Source: Cricetomys ansorgei (taxonomy: Eukaryota; Chordata; Mammalia; Rodentia; Nesomyidae). From it: a stretch of DNA of 64,000 nt. The notes beneath the pieces were generated by a model, which was given only the letters and a program-made list of their open reading frames with translations, did no database searches and was not told the origin of the DNA. The position numbers and the translations under genes are program-made. Position 1 is the stretch's first letter. Each line of letters begins with the position of its first letter. The stretch spans positions 917,501 through 981,500 of the forward strand of contig JAMJFZ010000597.1 of assembly GCA_026225945.1 (NCBI GenBank). Reading direction: 5' to 3'. Shown piece after piece: positions 32,420-45,400 of this stretch.

Positions 32420-35240
32420 CTTGCTTTGTGATTTTGGTCCATGAATCTGGAATAGCTCCTAATTTTTGTAATTTTTTTTCATATTTTTTTTCCTCCAGCT
32501 CTGATCTGAAGTGACAAACAAACCATTTCCAATACAGCTATGCATATGAGTCTGGGGTGATGCTCCATGTTGCATAATTACCTCCTGCTACTTGATATTT
32601 CTTGTATGTGAATTTCTGTTCATCATTTAAAATAAATTAACGAACACTTGCTACTGAATTGGTACAACAGCCAATGACAAAGTGGTTTGTTTTATGATTA
32701 TGCCATCCACTGACAGCCTGGGGACGGTGGAATGGCACACTGTGGTCTCCTTCATGTTGGGGAATCATGTTTATACAAATTGCTTTACAAAATGGACACT
32801 GTTTCCAGCAGCCACAGAGATGTGCAGAGAGAATTTTCTCAATTTCTGGAACCATCTCATCTATGGGCTTTCTTGAGAACTCCTCTTCTACTTTGCTCAT
32901 TGCTTCATCCAATTTTGCACTCATGGCTTCTTTGAGAAACTCCATATCCTTTATCTCCTGGTACTCGATGTTTATCAAGTCTTTTCTTGGAAAGATCAGG
33001 TTGCTCCCTAGGAGATCACAGAACAAATCCAACCAGCCAGAAGCAGTGCTGCTTTTATGTTTAGCTACTTCTGTGGACTCATGAATGACAGAGAGGATGG
33101 CATTCTTGATGTCACCTAAACATATTTGTAAAAGAGTCTTTATTTCTTACCTTCTTTTTCTCAACATTATTTTCTAATGTGATCTCTAATTTTAACCCTT
33201 GAAAAGGGATTCTGGCTGATGAATGTACTGCTAATACTTGTCAAAGTTTTCTTCTGGCAGGGAAATGAGGGTATGTTTCTCCATGTTAGCCCTGTTTCCA
33301 CTGAAAGCAGTACATGTGTATCTCATGTTCCCAGTTACTTTAGGACCCACTTTACTTCATATGGCAGTAGAGACAGCAGGGGTGAGCCGGAGCCACAGGA
33401 AGGTAACAAAGGAGTTGATGGAGGTGCCATCTTGGCAGGAGATCTTAAAATAAATTGAGAAATCAACTTTCATTTTCTCCAGATAGTTTGTAGGATGATT
33501 TTCTCTCTTGAATGCCTCATGCACTTCACTGAAACTCTTAGAACTTACTTGGAATAAGCACAATGATATTTCAATGTTATAGTCTCTGGTAAATGTGTAA
33601 TTTTCCTCAGAGGGTACAGATTTCACTTCTTCCTCACCGTCTGTCCTCAGGATGTCATGAAAATCATTTGACTGTAATCACACTTTTGCTTCCAAATGAT
33701 TTCAATTTTTTCCTCAAATCTTAAATGAATGCTATTAGTAGTAATTTTAATGGACTCTTCGTGACAAATTTCTAACTTCTCTGGAGTTGTACCATATCTT
33801 TTTTCATTTGAATATCCTTGTGATAATTGATTTCAAACATTCTGCCCAAAATTAGTTCTAGTCTTTTCACAATGTTTTTCACCTTTGTGAAATGCTTTAG
33901 GAGGTTGTTTTCAGAATCCAAATCAAGGTTAGGCTCTGTGACATGAGGGACAGTTAAAGACACTTCATTGACCCAATTTGCCCAACCTTGATTGAACATT
34001 TCATGCAACTTTTCATCACCTCTTTCTTTTCCCTTTACACTCAAAGCCAACGCCAGGCTCTTCTCTAATAGTTCATTTTCATATTGTGACTTTTGTTTAT
34101 CTAGAGTTTCTTGGGTTTTTTTAAGACTGATAAGATCATTGCCTTTCCTTCTGGTGTCTGAAATAAGTGCATCTTTAAGGATTACTAGCTTATTCTCAAA
34201 CTTTGCTTTCCATTGAACCAATGTTTCACTACTCGAGTCAACAAAATATTTGTCAAATTCTTGCTAGATGGTTTCATATTTTGGGTTAAATGGTTCTTTC
34301 AGTGTGTCATTTGTAAGTGTCACAGTTTTACCATTCTGAATCTGATTGTTCAGCTGATTCTGTAAGTCCAACACATGACTCCTCAGCTCCCAGCTGCACT
34401 GGTTATACATGGCTTCCAGTTTGCTCATGGTTATGACCCCATGGTTGATTCTAAAACTGAAAATGAAGTTCTCACTGACCAGGATTTTCCATAAATTTTA
34501 AACTCTTAATTTCACATCTGAGATTTTCATGATTCTTTCCTTGGATTCCTGCTGGGCAGTCAAAAGAATCCTATCCTTCAGTTCCTAGACATTATTGCTA
34601 TAGTGAGGATTGGTAGGCATCATTGAGGGATTGCCATCCCAGAGGTGAGCAAAGTAGTAGACATGACTACTGATATCAAACTTAATTACATCGCTGAAGC
34701 GGGCTATGTTTGAGCACTCTTCCTGTTCAGCAGCTAATGCTGTCATTTCATCCAGTCTCTGCTCTAGTCGTCTTCGTCCTTCCATAGTTTGGACTTTTGT
34801 TGTAACTTCTCCCACAGTCTGACAGACAAAGAAGCAACTGGGGGAGATTTTCACTTGTTGCATTCTCAGAAATGATTGAACAATATTTATAAGGATATTC
34901 TGTATCTCTGATGGATTCTCCCCAAAAATATTGATCTGTGTCAAGTTTCCAAGGCCCATGATGAAAGTTGCCAACTCATTGTCCCAATTGTTGGAGTTGT
35001 TGTTGAGGTCTAGAGTCCCACGTCCTGCTGTGTCTACATCAAGCACAAGTTCTTGTGTGAATATCTCATCTACCTTCAGGAGCTGCATGTAGGAGCCCCT
35101 TAGTACACCTGCACTGAGTGTTAACTGCAGCTCAAACAGGACATTCCACAGAGTGGACTTCCATGAGATCTGCAGACCATGGATAGAGAGAACAGTCTTT
35201 TGTCTCCAACTTTCTCTGAGATCTTGTCAAAAACTGCTAC
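32420..35240 (-). pseudogene. Gvin1: Gvin-family very large GTPase pseudogene, 5'-truncated (copy 2)
   Basis: The minus strand matches the full-length copy from residue ~1477 to the C terminus (35240 aligns with 42330). The P-loop at 35152-35178 reads G-L-Q-I-S-W-K-S-T instead of G-L-Q-S-S-G-K-S-T, so the essential glycine is Trp. The switch region keeps D-T-x-G but has lost the following L-R-A. Open pieces are 35088-34585, 34221-33772, 33626-33357 and 33032-32637. They are separated by frameshifts and stops, including TAG for Lys at about 34266 and a lost frame at 32637. The C-terminal Cys/His cluster near 32800 is preserved. Relative to this copy, the full-length gene lacks one base at 42085-42090. 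There is no upstream exon; an ID-like SINE and unrelated DNA follow at 35241. A non-functional paralogue. Confidence 0.95.
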
Positions 35241-35261
35241 CACGTGCACATCCTGGGATGT

Positions 35262-35379
35262 TTATGTATGTATTCCGTTCCTTGTGTAGTTCATAGAATG
35301 GAACTCAGGGCCTTGGGCAAGCACTTTACTATGAAGCTCTATCTCCAGCTCACATGATCCACCTTCAACGATCTTATCA
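35262..35379 (-). mobile_element. ID/B-type SINE, antisense
   Basis: 'gaactcagggccttgggcaa' followed by 'gcactttactatgaagctc' and 'atctccagctc' is the complement of an ID-type tRNA-derived SINE. It lies at the truncated 5' edge of copy 2. Confidence 0.75.
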
Positions 35380-35531
35380 TTCATTATTGGCCACATTTCC
35401 CATATTGCATTGTACCTGAAGTCTCTTTTATCAGCAATACACTGTTTTATAGCTGCAGTTTTATAACTGACACCATGTTCCAACATAATCATCTCTATTT
35501 CAGATTTGTCATCTTCACACATTTCCCTCAA
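35380..35531 (-). other. Unidentified short ORF, possible exon or processed fragment
   Basis: A minus-strand frame runs from ATG at 35531 into the SINE. Its first ~50 residues (MREMCEDDKSEIEMIM... onward) are acidic then mixed, with a charged/hydrophobic spacing unlike the repeat-derived frames around it. I do not recognise the protein. There is no obvious splice donor, promoter or poly(A) signal. It could be a fragment of a processed pseudogene or chance. Confidence 0.25.
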
Positions 35532-35540
35532 CTCTCACAA

Positions 35541-36080
35541 TGTGGTTTTTCAGAGAACAAAGGGAACACAATGAGGAAACACTTATATACTTTGCATTTC
35601 TTGTATTTCAAGGCTTCAGAAGAAAATTTTCATAGGCTTGAAGTCCTTTGAGGACAAAGGGGTATAATCAGCATTTACATCTCCCTTTATGGAGATCCAC
35701 GGTGTTTTTTCTGCTTTCTCTAAGGTAGTATTTTATTATTTTCCTATGGAGAGTTGGAGAACATGTAGGTAAATGGAAGTCATTGGATATCTTTGTGAGA
35801 AAAATGAAGACACTTTCTCCTTTGCATCAGGAATTGTTTTGTATCAATAGTTTTGAGATGTGAACACAAAAGCTGGGCATATAGGAGACTAATTTCCTCC
35901 CATTTTTGGGCCTTGGCTGTCTTCAGTAATTTAATTTTAGTTTGAGTTTACTGTTTAAATTAAGGGCCACATGAGTATATAAGGGACAAACGCATCTGAC
36001 ATTAATCAAAACACTTTCATGTATTATATATACTATAGAACCCAATTATGTTTAACTGTCAGATTTTACAAAATAAAATA
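35541..36080. other. Gene-free stretch
   Basis: AT-rich. No gene or named repeat was recognised. Confidence 0.5.
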
Positions 36081-36084
36081 CGAT

Positions 36085-36310
36085 GTTCATGGTCTGGGGA
36101 GATGTCTCAGTAGCTCAGAGAAAGCACTGCTCTTACAGAGGACACAAACAATTCTTAGAATTCATGTTCGGTTCTCACACCCACCCGAAACTCTTGCTTT
36201 GGGGACATTTGGCACCTCTGGTCTAAAAAGGCACCTGAACTAACATAAATATACCCACACTCAACAGCACACATAGATGCATAAATAAGCCCAAAATAGC
36301 CCTTATAAAA
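36085..36310 (+). mobile_element. B2/B3-type SINE, sense
   Basis: 'ctggggagatgtctcagtag' followed by 'agcactgctcttacagagga', with an A/C-rich tail 'aacagcacacatagatgcat'. Confidence 0.8.
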
Positions 36311-36640
36311 TCCCTGTATTTTATTTTATTTTATTTCATTTTATTTAAAAAAACCTAGCAAAATCTATCTGAAAAACCTATTTTTTGGCTTCTCCCTAGG
36401 GCTTTGTATATATGGATTCTCCACTGGGTACTTTAAAGACCCAAGTGTCAGCCAGGATATTTTAAGTTTCTTCATTTAGGATGAATTTCTGTGATCCATT
36501 TTGTTTTGAAAATATTCAAACAATAACTTAAAGTATGATGTAAATAGGTTTTTCAGATGGCTTTTGCTAGGTTTATTTAAATAAATGTACTCTTATTTGG
36601 TACTCTATTTTTAAATTAGAAATAATCAAGTGAGAAAGAA
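36311..36640. other. Gene-free AT-rich stretch
   Basis: A (TTTTA)n-like run lies at 36315-36350. Nothing else was recognised. Confidence 0.55.
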
Positions 36641-36799
36641 ATGAAGTCTGTTCATAAGAAATCTTAACATACTGAAATGATGATTGAGTTGTTTCCACAC
36701 ATTTAATTTACAAGGTACAATGTTGAATGTCCTAATCACAAAGCAGCTGCACCTTAAGATTGCTTTTGCACTTTGGGACTGTTCTTCAAATATTGGGAA

Positions 36800-37205
36800 T
36801 CTACGGTGGAAACTGAGCATTATTATCCAGGTGATTGAGCACATCATGTTTTGTGATTTTAGTCCATGAATACCTGGAATTGTTCCTTTGTCTGTAATTT
36901 TCCATATATTTTCTCCAGCGTCGGTCTGATGTGACAGACAATTCATTCCCAGTATGGCTGGGTGGGTGAGTCTGGAGTGATGAACCAGATGAAACAATCA
37001 CCTCCTAACTTCCAGTAATTCTTAAATGGGAATTTCTGGCCATCATTTAAAATAAATGATTGACCACTAGCTACTGAACTAGTGCAGCAGTCAATGACAA
37101 AGTAGTCTGTCTTACACCATATCCATCCTTTCACAGGTTGAGGATGGTAGAAGGGCACACTGTGGCCTCCTTCATGTTGGGCGATGGTGTTTGTACAGAT
37201 TGCTC
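36800..37205 (-). pseudogene. Gvin1: Gvin-family C-terminal fragment (copy 3)
   Basis: The minus strand from 37205 matches residues ~2302-2433 of the full-length copy. It retains the end of the Cys/His cluster (H-E-G-G-H where copy 4 has H-E-G-D-H). Next come 37158-36943 in one frame (V-P-F-Y-H-P to P-Y-W) and then 37001-36801 in another, so a frameshift lies near 36945. The normal stop is lost and the frame reads on a few residues. About 150 bases beyond the coding end (to ~36660) resemble the 3' flank of copy 2 ('tttaatttacaaggt'). The rest of the gene is absent; its right edge meets unrelated sequence at about 37206. It lies between copies 2 and 4 on the same strand, so it is a third, independent copy. 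Confidence 0.9.
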
Positions 37206-37589
37206 TTCCTCAAATGCAGATCCTGGGCTATAATGCATGTGTATGTAGGTAAACAGGTGTACATGTAGGTAAAGTCTAAAACAAGGACCTTTCAAAAGAG
37301 ACTTGGAGAAGCCGTGGAAATAACCTGAAAAACTGACCAATGAGATGACATGAAATTAAAAAGGTTTTTCTGTGCAAAGAAGTAAATACCATATTGAAAA
37401 GACAACCTATAGAACAGGAGACAAGTCCTTGTTAGATATACTTCACGTAGTTGATTCATATTGAGAATAAATAAGAAACTTACAAAATAAAATCCCCCAA
37501 ACTCCAAATTTTCCAGCAAGTAAGTGAAATAATGAACTGAATAGATAGGCCTCAAGTGAAGAAACAGAATAGCTGCCAGAACTTTACAA
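37206..37589 (+). mobile_element. LINE-1 ORF2 fragment, sense (degraded)
   Basis: 'catgaaattaaaaaggtttt' followed by 'tgtgcaaagaagtaaatacc' and 'aacctatagaacaggagaca' resembles ORF2 C-terminal sequence. Boundaries are uncertain. Confidence 0.5.
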
Positions 37590-38770
37590 CCACTTTATTC
37601 TTTGATATTCATGCACATACATAATGTGTTTTGATCAAGTCCACTCCACCATTCTTCCCTCTCGGATTCTTTTTCCTCCCACCTTCATGTGTTTCCCCCA
37701 CCTGTAAAACATCACACCCTGAGTCCACTTAGTTTGGCCTCTGTATTGATGTGGGAACATGTGCAGCCTCTCAGGGTCCACATGCCTGACAAAATGACTC
37801 TCCCACTGCAGACATCAAAGAGATGACTCCATGAGCTCCTCCCACAGTCCATTCAAGGTCCTCCCTATCTCCATATGCACACAACTTTGTTTTCTTTCTC
37901 TGTGTTTCATACAAACCCACAAACAAAATAATAAGAAACACATAGCAACAACATTCCACAAAAATAAAAATTAAAAAAAAAACAAGAAAAAATGAGACAA
38001 AAAGCTCAAAAATACTATAGAATTTTTTTTTGTGTTGAGCACTTACTTCTGGGTAAGGGGCCTGCCCTGCAGTATAGCGAATATATTCAATGGGACGCAC
38101 TTGGAGGAAACTGATTTTTCCTTTGTCAATGGGTATCAATTCCAGATAGTTTCTTAGTTAAGGGTGGAACCATGTGTTCACTTTCACCTTCAGTGCTGGG
38201 ACCCTGTCTGGCTTAAATCTGTACATGCTGCCACAGTCTCTGTGAGTTCATATGTACATCAGTCTTCTTATGTTTCTTGAATTCATGTATGAACTCTGGC
38301 TCTTCAAATCTTTCAGTCTCCTCTTCTGCAAGCTTCGTGAGGCTTGAGGAGAAAGATTACTTTAGGACATTCCATTTAGGACTGACTGCTCCAATGTCTC
38401 CCACTCTCTGCCCATTTTCCCCTTGTATGTCTCTGTTAATTCCCATCTACCATAAGAAGAAAGTTCTCTGATGTGGATCGAGCAAGGCACAGATATATGG
38501 GTCCTTTTATTGCTATGTTCCCTTAGTAGAATAATAGTTACATGTTTTCCCCTGGGCCTGAGACCTGGCTAATCTCTGATTCTTGGCCACTTTAGCAGTG
38601 TCAGGTATGGATTCCCTTTTGAAGTGGTGCTTAAATCCAATAAATGAGTTCGGTTAATCCAACAGCATTTGTGTCACTATTGCATCAGCATATCTTGTAG
38701 GCAGGTCCCTATTACAGGTTGCAGGGTTTGGAGCTGGGTAGCACCATATTTTGAGTACTAATCTTTGTGA
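37590..38770 (-). mobile_element. LINE-1 3' UTR, antisense, downstream of the full-length Gvin gene
   Basis: Complement of an L1 3' end: a C/T-rich tract (37640-37700), A-rich 37945-37995, 'ctgtgagttcatatgtacat', 'ttgctatgttcccttagtag', 'agcagtgtcaggtatggatt' and 'agcatatcttgtaggcaggt'. It lies in the 3' flank about 0.7 kb beyond the gene's stop and is absent from the copy-2 flank. Confidence 0.82.
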
Positions 38771-39458
38771 TTTGTTATTTCTTTTTCTATAATGGACAGA
38801 AAGATGCCAAGATAGTAGGCATGAAAAAAGTTATAGTGTGATCATAAAATAGTTCTTGTTTATCTTTCCTTTGTTTGTATAATAATGCTTCCTGAAGTCA
38901 TGGTTTTGGCCTGATGAAATCGGCTTTATTCTTTTCCAGAACAGAGGTTTCTTAAATTGCTCTGCATTGGGATCCTCAATTCTCAATGAAGGTTGTTACA
39001 TTGAAGTTAACCATGCATTCTCAGAACTTGAGAGGGTAAAAACTTCCAAAAAGGAGTTTTAGGCAAATTTTAGCTTTTCCTCAGATACATATGCTGGTTG
39101 AATTTGCCATTTAGATGTTCTAAAGGGTTCTGTGGCAGCCTGAAATGCTAGAATCTTCTTCTAATAAGACAACTTTTCATGAGTCACTATATTTAAACAG
39201 GTATTCAGAATTATAAAATATGAAATAGGCTTTTGGATGGATATTAATTTTAACATGCATTCACATATATAGTACATTATGTTTAAAGCAGGAGAAATCA
39301 AGTCAGAGAGCAAAAGTCTTTTTAGTAGAAAAATCTTCAAATCTTGATTAACTTTTATTAATTTTTGTATGGTAGAAGCTTGAAGGTGTCAACTAAATTG
39401 ATATTAGGATCCCTTGGTTAGTATGGATTTTTCTGTGGCCTTGATAGTGTCATTTCAG
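38771..39458 (-). other. 3' flank / 3' UTR of the full-length Gvin gene
   Basis: It matches the copy-2 flank at 31521-32420. The proximal ~100 bases are likely 3' UTR, up to the poly(A) signal at 39354-39359. The rest is duplicated noncoding flank. Confidence 0.75.
39354..39359 (-). terminator. Poly(A) signal AATAAA for the Gvin gene
   Basis: The minus strand reads AATAAA 100 bases after the stop codon at 39459. A similar AATAAA is visible in the copy-2 flank near 32272, which supports an inherited signal. Confidence 0.6.
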
Positions 39459-42400
39459 TCAGTAATTATTTTTCAAGACATCCAGTACATCTAGTTTTGT
39501 GATTTTAGTCCATGAATCTGGAATTGTTCCTTCATTTTTAAATTTTTTATCATATTTTTTTTCAAGCTCTGATCTGAAGTGACAGACAAACCATTTCCAA
39601 TATGGCTGGGCAGATGTATCTGGGGTGATGCTCCACGTGGCAAAATCACCTCCTGCTTCTCGATATCTCTTGTATGGGATTTCCCGGGAGTCACACAAAA
39701 TAAACGACCTTTCACTTGCTACTAAACTAGTACAGATGTTAGTGGAAAGGTAGTCTGTTGTATTGAATTGCCATCCACTAACAGCCTGGGGACGGTGGAA
39801 TGGCACACTGTGGTCCCCTTCATGTTGGGGAATGGTGTTTGTACAAATTGCTTTACAAAATGGACACTGTTTCCAGCAGCCACAGAGATGTGCAGAGAGA
39901 ATTTTCTCAATTTCTGGAACCATCTCATCTATGGGCTTTCTTGAGAACTCCTCTTCTACTTTGCTCATTGCTTCATCCAATTCTGCACTCATGACTTCTT
40001 TGAGAAACTCCATATCCTTTATCTCCTGGTACTCGATGTTTATCAAGTCTTTTCTTGGAAAGATCAGGTTGCTCCCTAGGAGATCACAGAACAAATCCAA
40101 CCAGCCAGAAGCAGTGCTGCTTTTATCTCTAGCCATTGCTGTGGACTCATGAATGGCAATAAGGATGGCATTCTTGATGTCCCCTAAACTTATTTGTAAA
40201 AAAGTCTTTATGTTATTACCTTCATTTTCTGAACAGTATCTTCTAATGTGGTCTCTAATGTAATCCCCAAAGAAAGATTCTGGCTGATGAATGTACTTCC
40301 AATACTTGTCAAAATTTTCTGCTTCTGCTAGAGAAATGAGAATATGTTTTTCTAGGTTAGCCTTGTTTCCAGTGAATGCAGGGCAGGTGGATCTCATGTC
40401 CCCAGCTACTTTAAGAATCATTTTCTCCCCTATGGTGGCAGAGACAGCAGGGCTAAGCGTCTTCCACAGGAAGGAAACAAAGGAGTTGATGGAGGTGGCA
40501 CCTTGGCAGGAGGTCTTAAAATTCCTTAAGAAATCATCTTTCTTTCTCTTCAGTGAGTACAGTGGATCATTTGCTCTCTTGAATTCTTCGTGCATTTCCT
40601 TGAAATCTTTAGATGCTCTTTTGAATAAGTAGAACAATAAGTCAATCCTATAGTCTCTGGTAAACTTGTATTCTTTCTCAGAAGGTACAGATGTCACTTC
40701 TTTTTCTATTGTCCTCAGGATTTCATAAAAATCATTCTGACTGTAATCACGCTTTTTCTTCCAAATGTTTTTAAGTGTTTCTCTAAATCTTGAACATATC
40801 TTATCAGTAGTCTTTTTAATGGACTCTTTATGATAGGTTTCTGAACTCTTTTGAAATACAGTGTATCCTCTTTTCATTTGGACATGTCTATCAAAATTTA
40901 CTTCAAAGGTTTCTCCAGACTTTTGTTTTAGTTTTTCCACAATGTCTTTCTCTTTCTTGAAATGACCAAGAAGGATGTTTTCAGCATCCAAATCTATGTT
41001 AGGCTCTGTGACACGAGGAGCAGTCATAGACACATTGTAGATCCAACTTGTCCAACGTTGATTGAATTTCTCATGTAACTTTTCACGACTTAGTTCTTTA
41101 CCCTTTACTCTTAAAGCCAACTCTCGGCTCATCACTAACAGTTCATTTTCAAATTGTGACTTTTGGTTATCTAGTGTTTCTTGGCCTTTTTTAAGACTGA
41201 TAAGTTCATTGCCTTTCATTCTGGTATATGAAGTAAGTGTATCTTTAAGGATTAGTAGCTTATTTTTAAAGTATGCTTTGCATTGAACCAATGTTTCACT
41301 ATCTGGGTCTTCTTCAAAATATTTGTCAAATTCTTGTTTGATGGTTTCAAATTTCTTGTTAATTGGACCCTCTAGAATACTGCTTGTGAGTGTCAGGATT
41401 TTCCCATTCTGAAAGAGTTCATACAGCTGGTTCTCTATGTCCAGCACATGACTCCTCAGCTCCCAGCTCCACTGGTTATACATGGCTTCCAGTTTGCTCA
41501 TGGCTATGACCTCTTGTGTATTCCTGCATATGAAAATGAAATTCTCACTGACCATAGATTTCCACAAGTCTTGAACCCGGAATTTTACATCTGAGATCTT
41601 CATGATCTTTGTCCGGGATTCCTGCTGGGCAGTCCTAAGAATTCCGCTCTTCAGCTCCTGGACATTGTGGCTATAGTGAGGATTGGGAGGGGCCATTGGG
41701 GGATTGCCATCCCAGAGGTGAGCAAAGTAGTAGACATGACTACTGATATCAAATTTAATTACATCGCTGAAGCGGGCTATGTTTGAGCACTCTTCCTGTT
41801 CAGGAGCTAATGCTGTCATTTCATCCAGTCTCTGCTCCAGTCGTCTTCGTCCTTCCATGGTTTGGTCTTTTGCTGTAACTTCTCCCACATTCTGATGCAC
41901 AAAGAAGCAACTGGGGGAGATTTTCACTTGTTTCATTCTCAGAAATGCCTGGACAACTATTTGTAGGATGTCTTGCATCTCTGACGGATTCTCCCCAAAA
42001 ATATTGATCAGAGTCAAGTTTCCAAGGCCAATGACGAATGTTGCCAACTCATTGTCCCATTTCTGGGATTTGTTGTTGAGTTCTGGGCCCGAAGTCCTTC
42101 TGTGTCGACAACAAGCACAAAATCGAAGCCAAGTTCTTCTCTGAATGTCTCATCCACCTTCAGGAGCTGCATGTAGGCCCCTTTGGTACACCTGCCTGCA
42201 CTGACTGTGAACTGCAGCCCGAACAGGGCATTCAGCAGGGTGGACTTCCCTGAGCTCTGCAGACCAAGGATAGAGAGAACAAACAGCCTTTTGTCTCCAA
42301 CTTTCTCTGAGATCTTGTCAAAAACTGCTGTCACCCATTTTAGAGGTACATATGAAGCATCCCCATCCAAGAGCTCAATGGGAACCCCAGCTGTCATCAG

Positions 42401-45400
42401 GTCTGCAGCAATTTGGGGGAGACAGAGAAAAAGGCTATCTCTAGAGGAGGAAGTTTCTTCCAGAGCTTCATAGATCTGGCCAAATTCTCGGAGAAGGTGC
42501 TCAATTCCAAAAGTGCAGTTAAGAATCTCAGCAGAATTAGCCTCTATCTGCTTCTGCAAGGATGACAGGGAGCTGCTCTTTTGTGCCTTTTGCTTCTCTG
42601 CCTGTAACAGTGACAATAAAGATTGTTGCTTCTCATGCAAGCTCTGCAAGTGTCCTGTGGTTAAGTTTTCCAACTCTGTACTCAACCAGTGTAAGAAGTA
42701 GAGTTTGGAGGGAGATTCTGAGTCTTCTTTGAGAAATTGTAGGACAGAGTGCATTAAACAGTTGAGCTGGAAGGCCTTGCTTAATTGCTGAGCCCGTAAT
42801 TTTTGTTTTTCTGTTTCAATCTGACTCTTGTGTTGTTCAACGCTCCGTTGCCCTTTCTCTTGCAGATGATACAGCTCTTTGTCCTTCTTACACCAAAGGT
42901 GCCACAAATGTCCCTGAAAGGGCAGAAAGTTTTCTTTTATCTCAGATAACTTGGACTTTTTCAGGAGTTCCATACATGTTTGTGCCTTTTCTCTGGCTTC
43001 CTTCACATCTCTTTGGTCTTCATCAATGAGAAATCCTTGTTTTCGAGCCATTTGTGAACAATCCTCTAAGCTGAGAGCAGTGCCAGAGAGCTCTAGTAAA
43101 TGTTTGATGGAAGTCAAGAGTTCCTCTACTAACTCTGCCTCATTTATATTCTTAATGCCAATTTTCACTCTTCTCCCAGTATTAATGATGATTTTATCTT
43201 TGTCATCTAGTAAGCAGATCAAAGGTGTTGATGAGTGACATATGTCATGGACAATTTTTTGATTTTCTTTATCATCATTGGAAGCTGACATGAGGATCAC
43301 AATGACAGAAGAGACCTCCTGCAGGAAGCTGAGTTGTCGCCTATGTTCCTTGGCATCTCCATGAAGATTGGTGAAGGTCAGACACTTGTCAAATCTGTCC
43401 TCACCTTGGCCCCCAGGACAGAACCAGCAGATTTCCACCACTCCCTCCATCAGGAGACAGTGTTTGCTGCTTCCTCTGCAGTGTCTGTGAAAGAACACAT
43501 CATGTTTCCGTCTACTGAGCAGAGAGTTCATGATCTGGGATTTGGAGGCAGAGAGGCCATTTCCAACTCTAATGAAGGACACAATGTGGGTAGAGACACG
43601 GCACATCTGCTGATTCTTGTGACTGTAGCTCTTGTCCTGTGGTGATTTACTTGCCTCTTGCCAACTTTTCCTAATTTGTCTGAGAGACCAGAGAGAGAAT
43701 TCAATCTGAGAAGTGTTGGGATTTGGCACCACAAGGGGGAGTGCAAACTGACAAATGGAAAGTTTGGACAAAATATATTGCCTGGCAAGATCATCTGCAC
43801 AGTGAAAAATGGCCATCTGGATATCCATTGGGTGAACGTGGGGCCGGGACTCAGTGGCTGAAGAATCAGTAGTTTCATCTCTGTCATCAAATAATTCTTC
43901 ATATGGGTCAAAGTCATCATCTTTCTGATTGGAAAGACCTGCAGAGAGTTGGGTGTCTGGATTTCTAGCATTTTTGAAGACCAGATGCCTGAACTCACAA
44001 TCTAGCACCAGTAGCTTTTGCAGAAAACAGAAGGGAAGATTCTGTTCAGAATTTGGCTGTGTGTTATATCCAGAAGGCTTGCAGATCAGATGGAAGTCAG
44101 CCATGCTCATCCTTTTTGGGTAGTGACGTTCTAGCCCTAAGCGCTGGAGTAAGTCTAGGAAAGGTCCTCTTTCTATCACCTCCTTGTCATTTTTATCATC
44201 ATTTTGTTGATGGTAAGTTTCATTCTTTTTACTGAGGAGAAGTTTCAATTGTTGTTTCACGTCATCCATCTGCAGTGAAGAGGTGGTGTCTTCATAATTC
44301 CCATCCATGAGTAATCTCAACTTATTCTCCAGATTCTCCCAATCATGATGTGTTCCAAATTTTGCGAGGACATGTGCAACCTTTGGAGACAGTAAGTGCT
44401 CCATATGCTGCATTGTTATTGCCATGCGCTGTCTTTTCTCTTCAGGAGAAATGCATCTTAGCCCACTTGTGGTGGTCAGAGCTGTGAGCACCAGGAAGGC
44501 CTGTGCCCTCTCGGTGCAGGTAGTTTTGAGCTCCTGATATCTGTGTTGGACAGTTTCTATTTCACGCAGAAGGAAGTTTAACTCAGCACACCCCAGCAGA
44601 GGCTGAAAAATATTCCTTCCCAGCTGATAGCCTGCACCAGCTGCGATGGAGAGTAGTAGCAGCTGCATGTCTGGCTGCTCTGCTTCTCTGAGGTAATTCA
44701 AGAAGGTTCCAAGAGCTGTGGTGACCTCATACGTGGCCTTTCTTTGAGCTTCTTCTACTGTTTCTGGAGACTCAAATTTGACATTTTCTTCTGTGAGAAA
44801 TCTTTGGATTTCCTTTAAAGTTTTCAAGAATTCAGAAAAATTAGTCATTTTGACTTGGTGTTTCTCTGAGTCTGTCTGGTAGATCCACTGCCTGATTGGC
44901 CTCAAATGAGGAAAATTTTTTACTTTGTAGACATGAGGTTCTAGAAGTCTGCGGAACTGAGATTTAATGAACTGGGTTTTGTGAACTGACAAATTTTTAC
45001 AAAAGTTGACAGCATTTATCAGAACCTTCTGCAGATCTGTATCTGAGAGACATGTGTCAATCCAAATTTCATAACTTTTTGTTTTATGAGCCAATGTTTG
45101 CATGAAACTTATCAGATTTGTAAGCAGCTCTTCAGGGTCAGAGACCTCCCAGGATTTCAGATCCTCTAGGAAAAGTTGCACTTCCCTTACTGAGCTGAGT
45201 AAGTCCTCTTCTGCATGCACAGAGGCAGGGAGGCCTGTCAGAGCAGTATAGTTTTCTGCCAGGCAGTTAGACACCAGAAAGGGGTCCATGAAATCACTTC
45301 TGTGGCTACTGAGGATGATGTCCCAAATGGGTACCAGCTGAAGTCCCCTGTCAATGATGGACCAGGTTTTGTTGTTGGCAAGAAGGCCATTTGTCCACTG

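Noticed and set aside
39763..40152. Plus-strand frames across the Gvin gene (also 33992-34216, 41062-41286, 42183-42473, 45215-45895)
   Set aside because: They are antisense shadows of the long minus-strand coding sequence.
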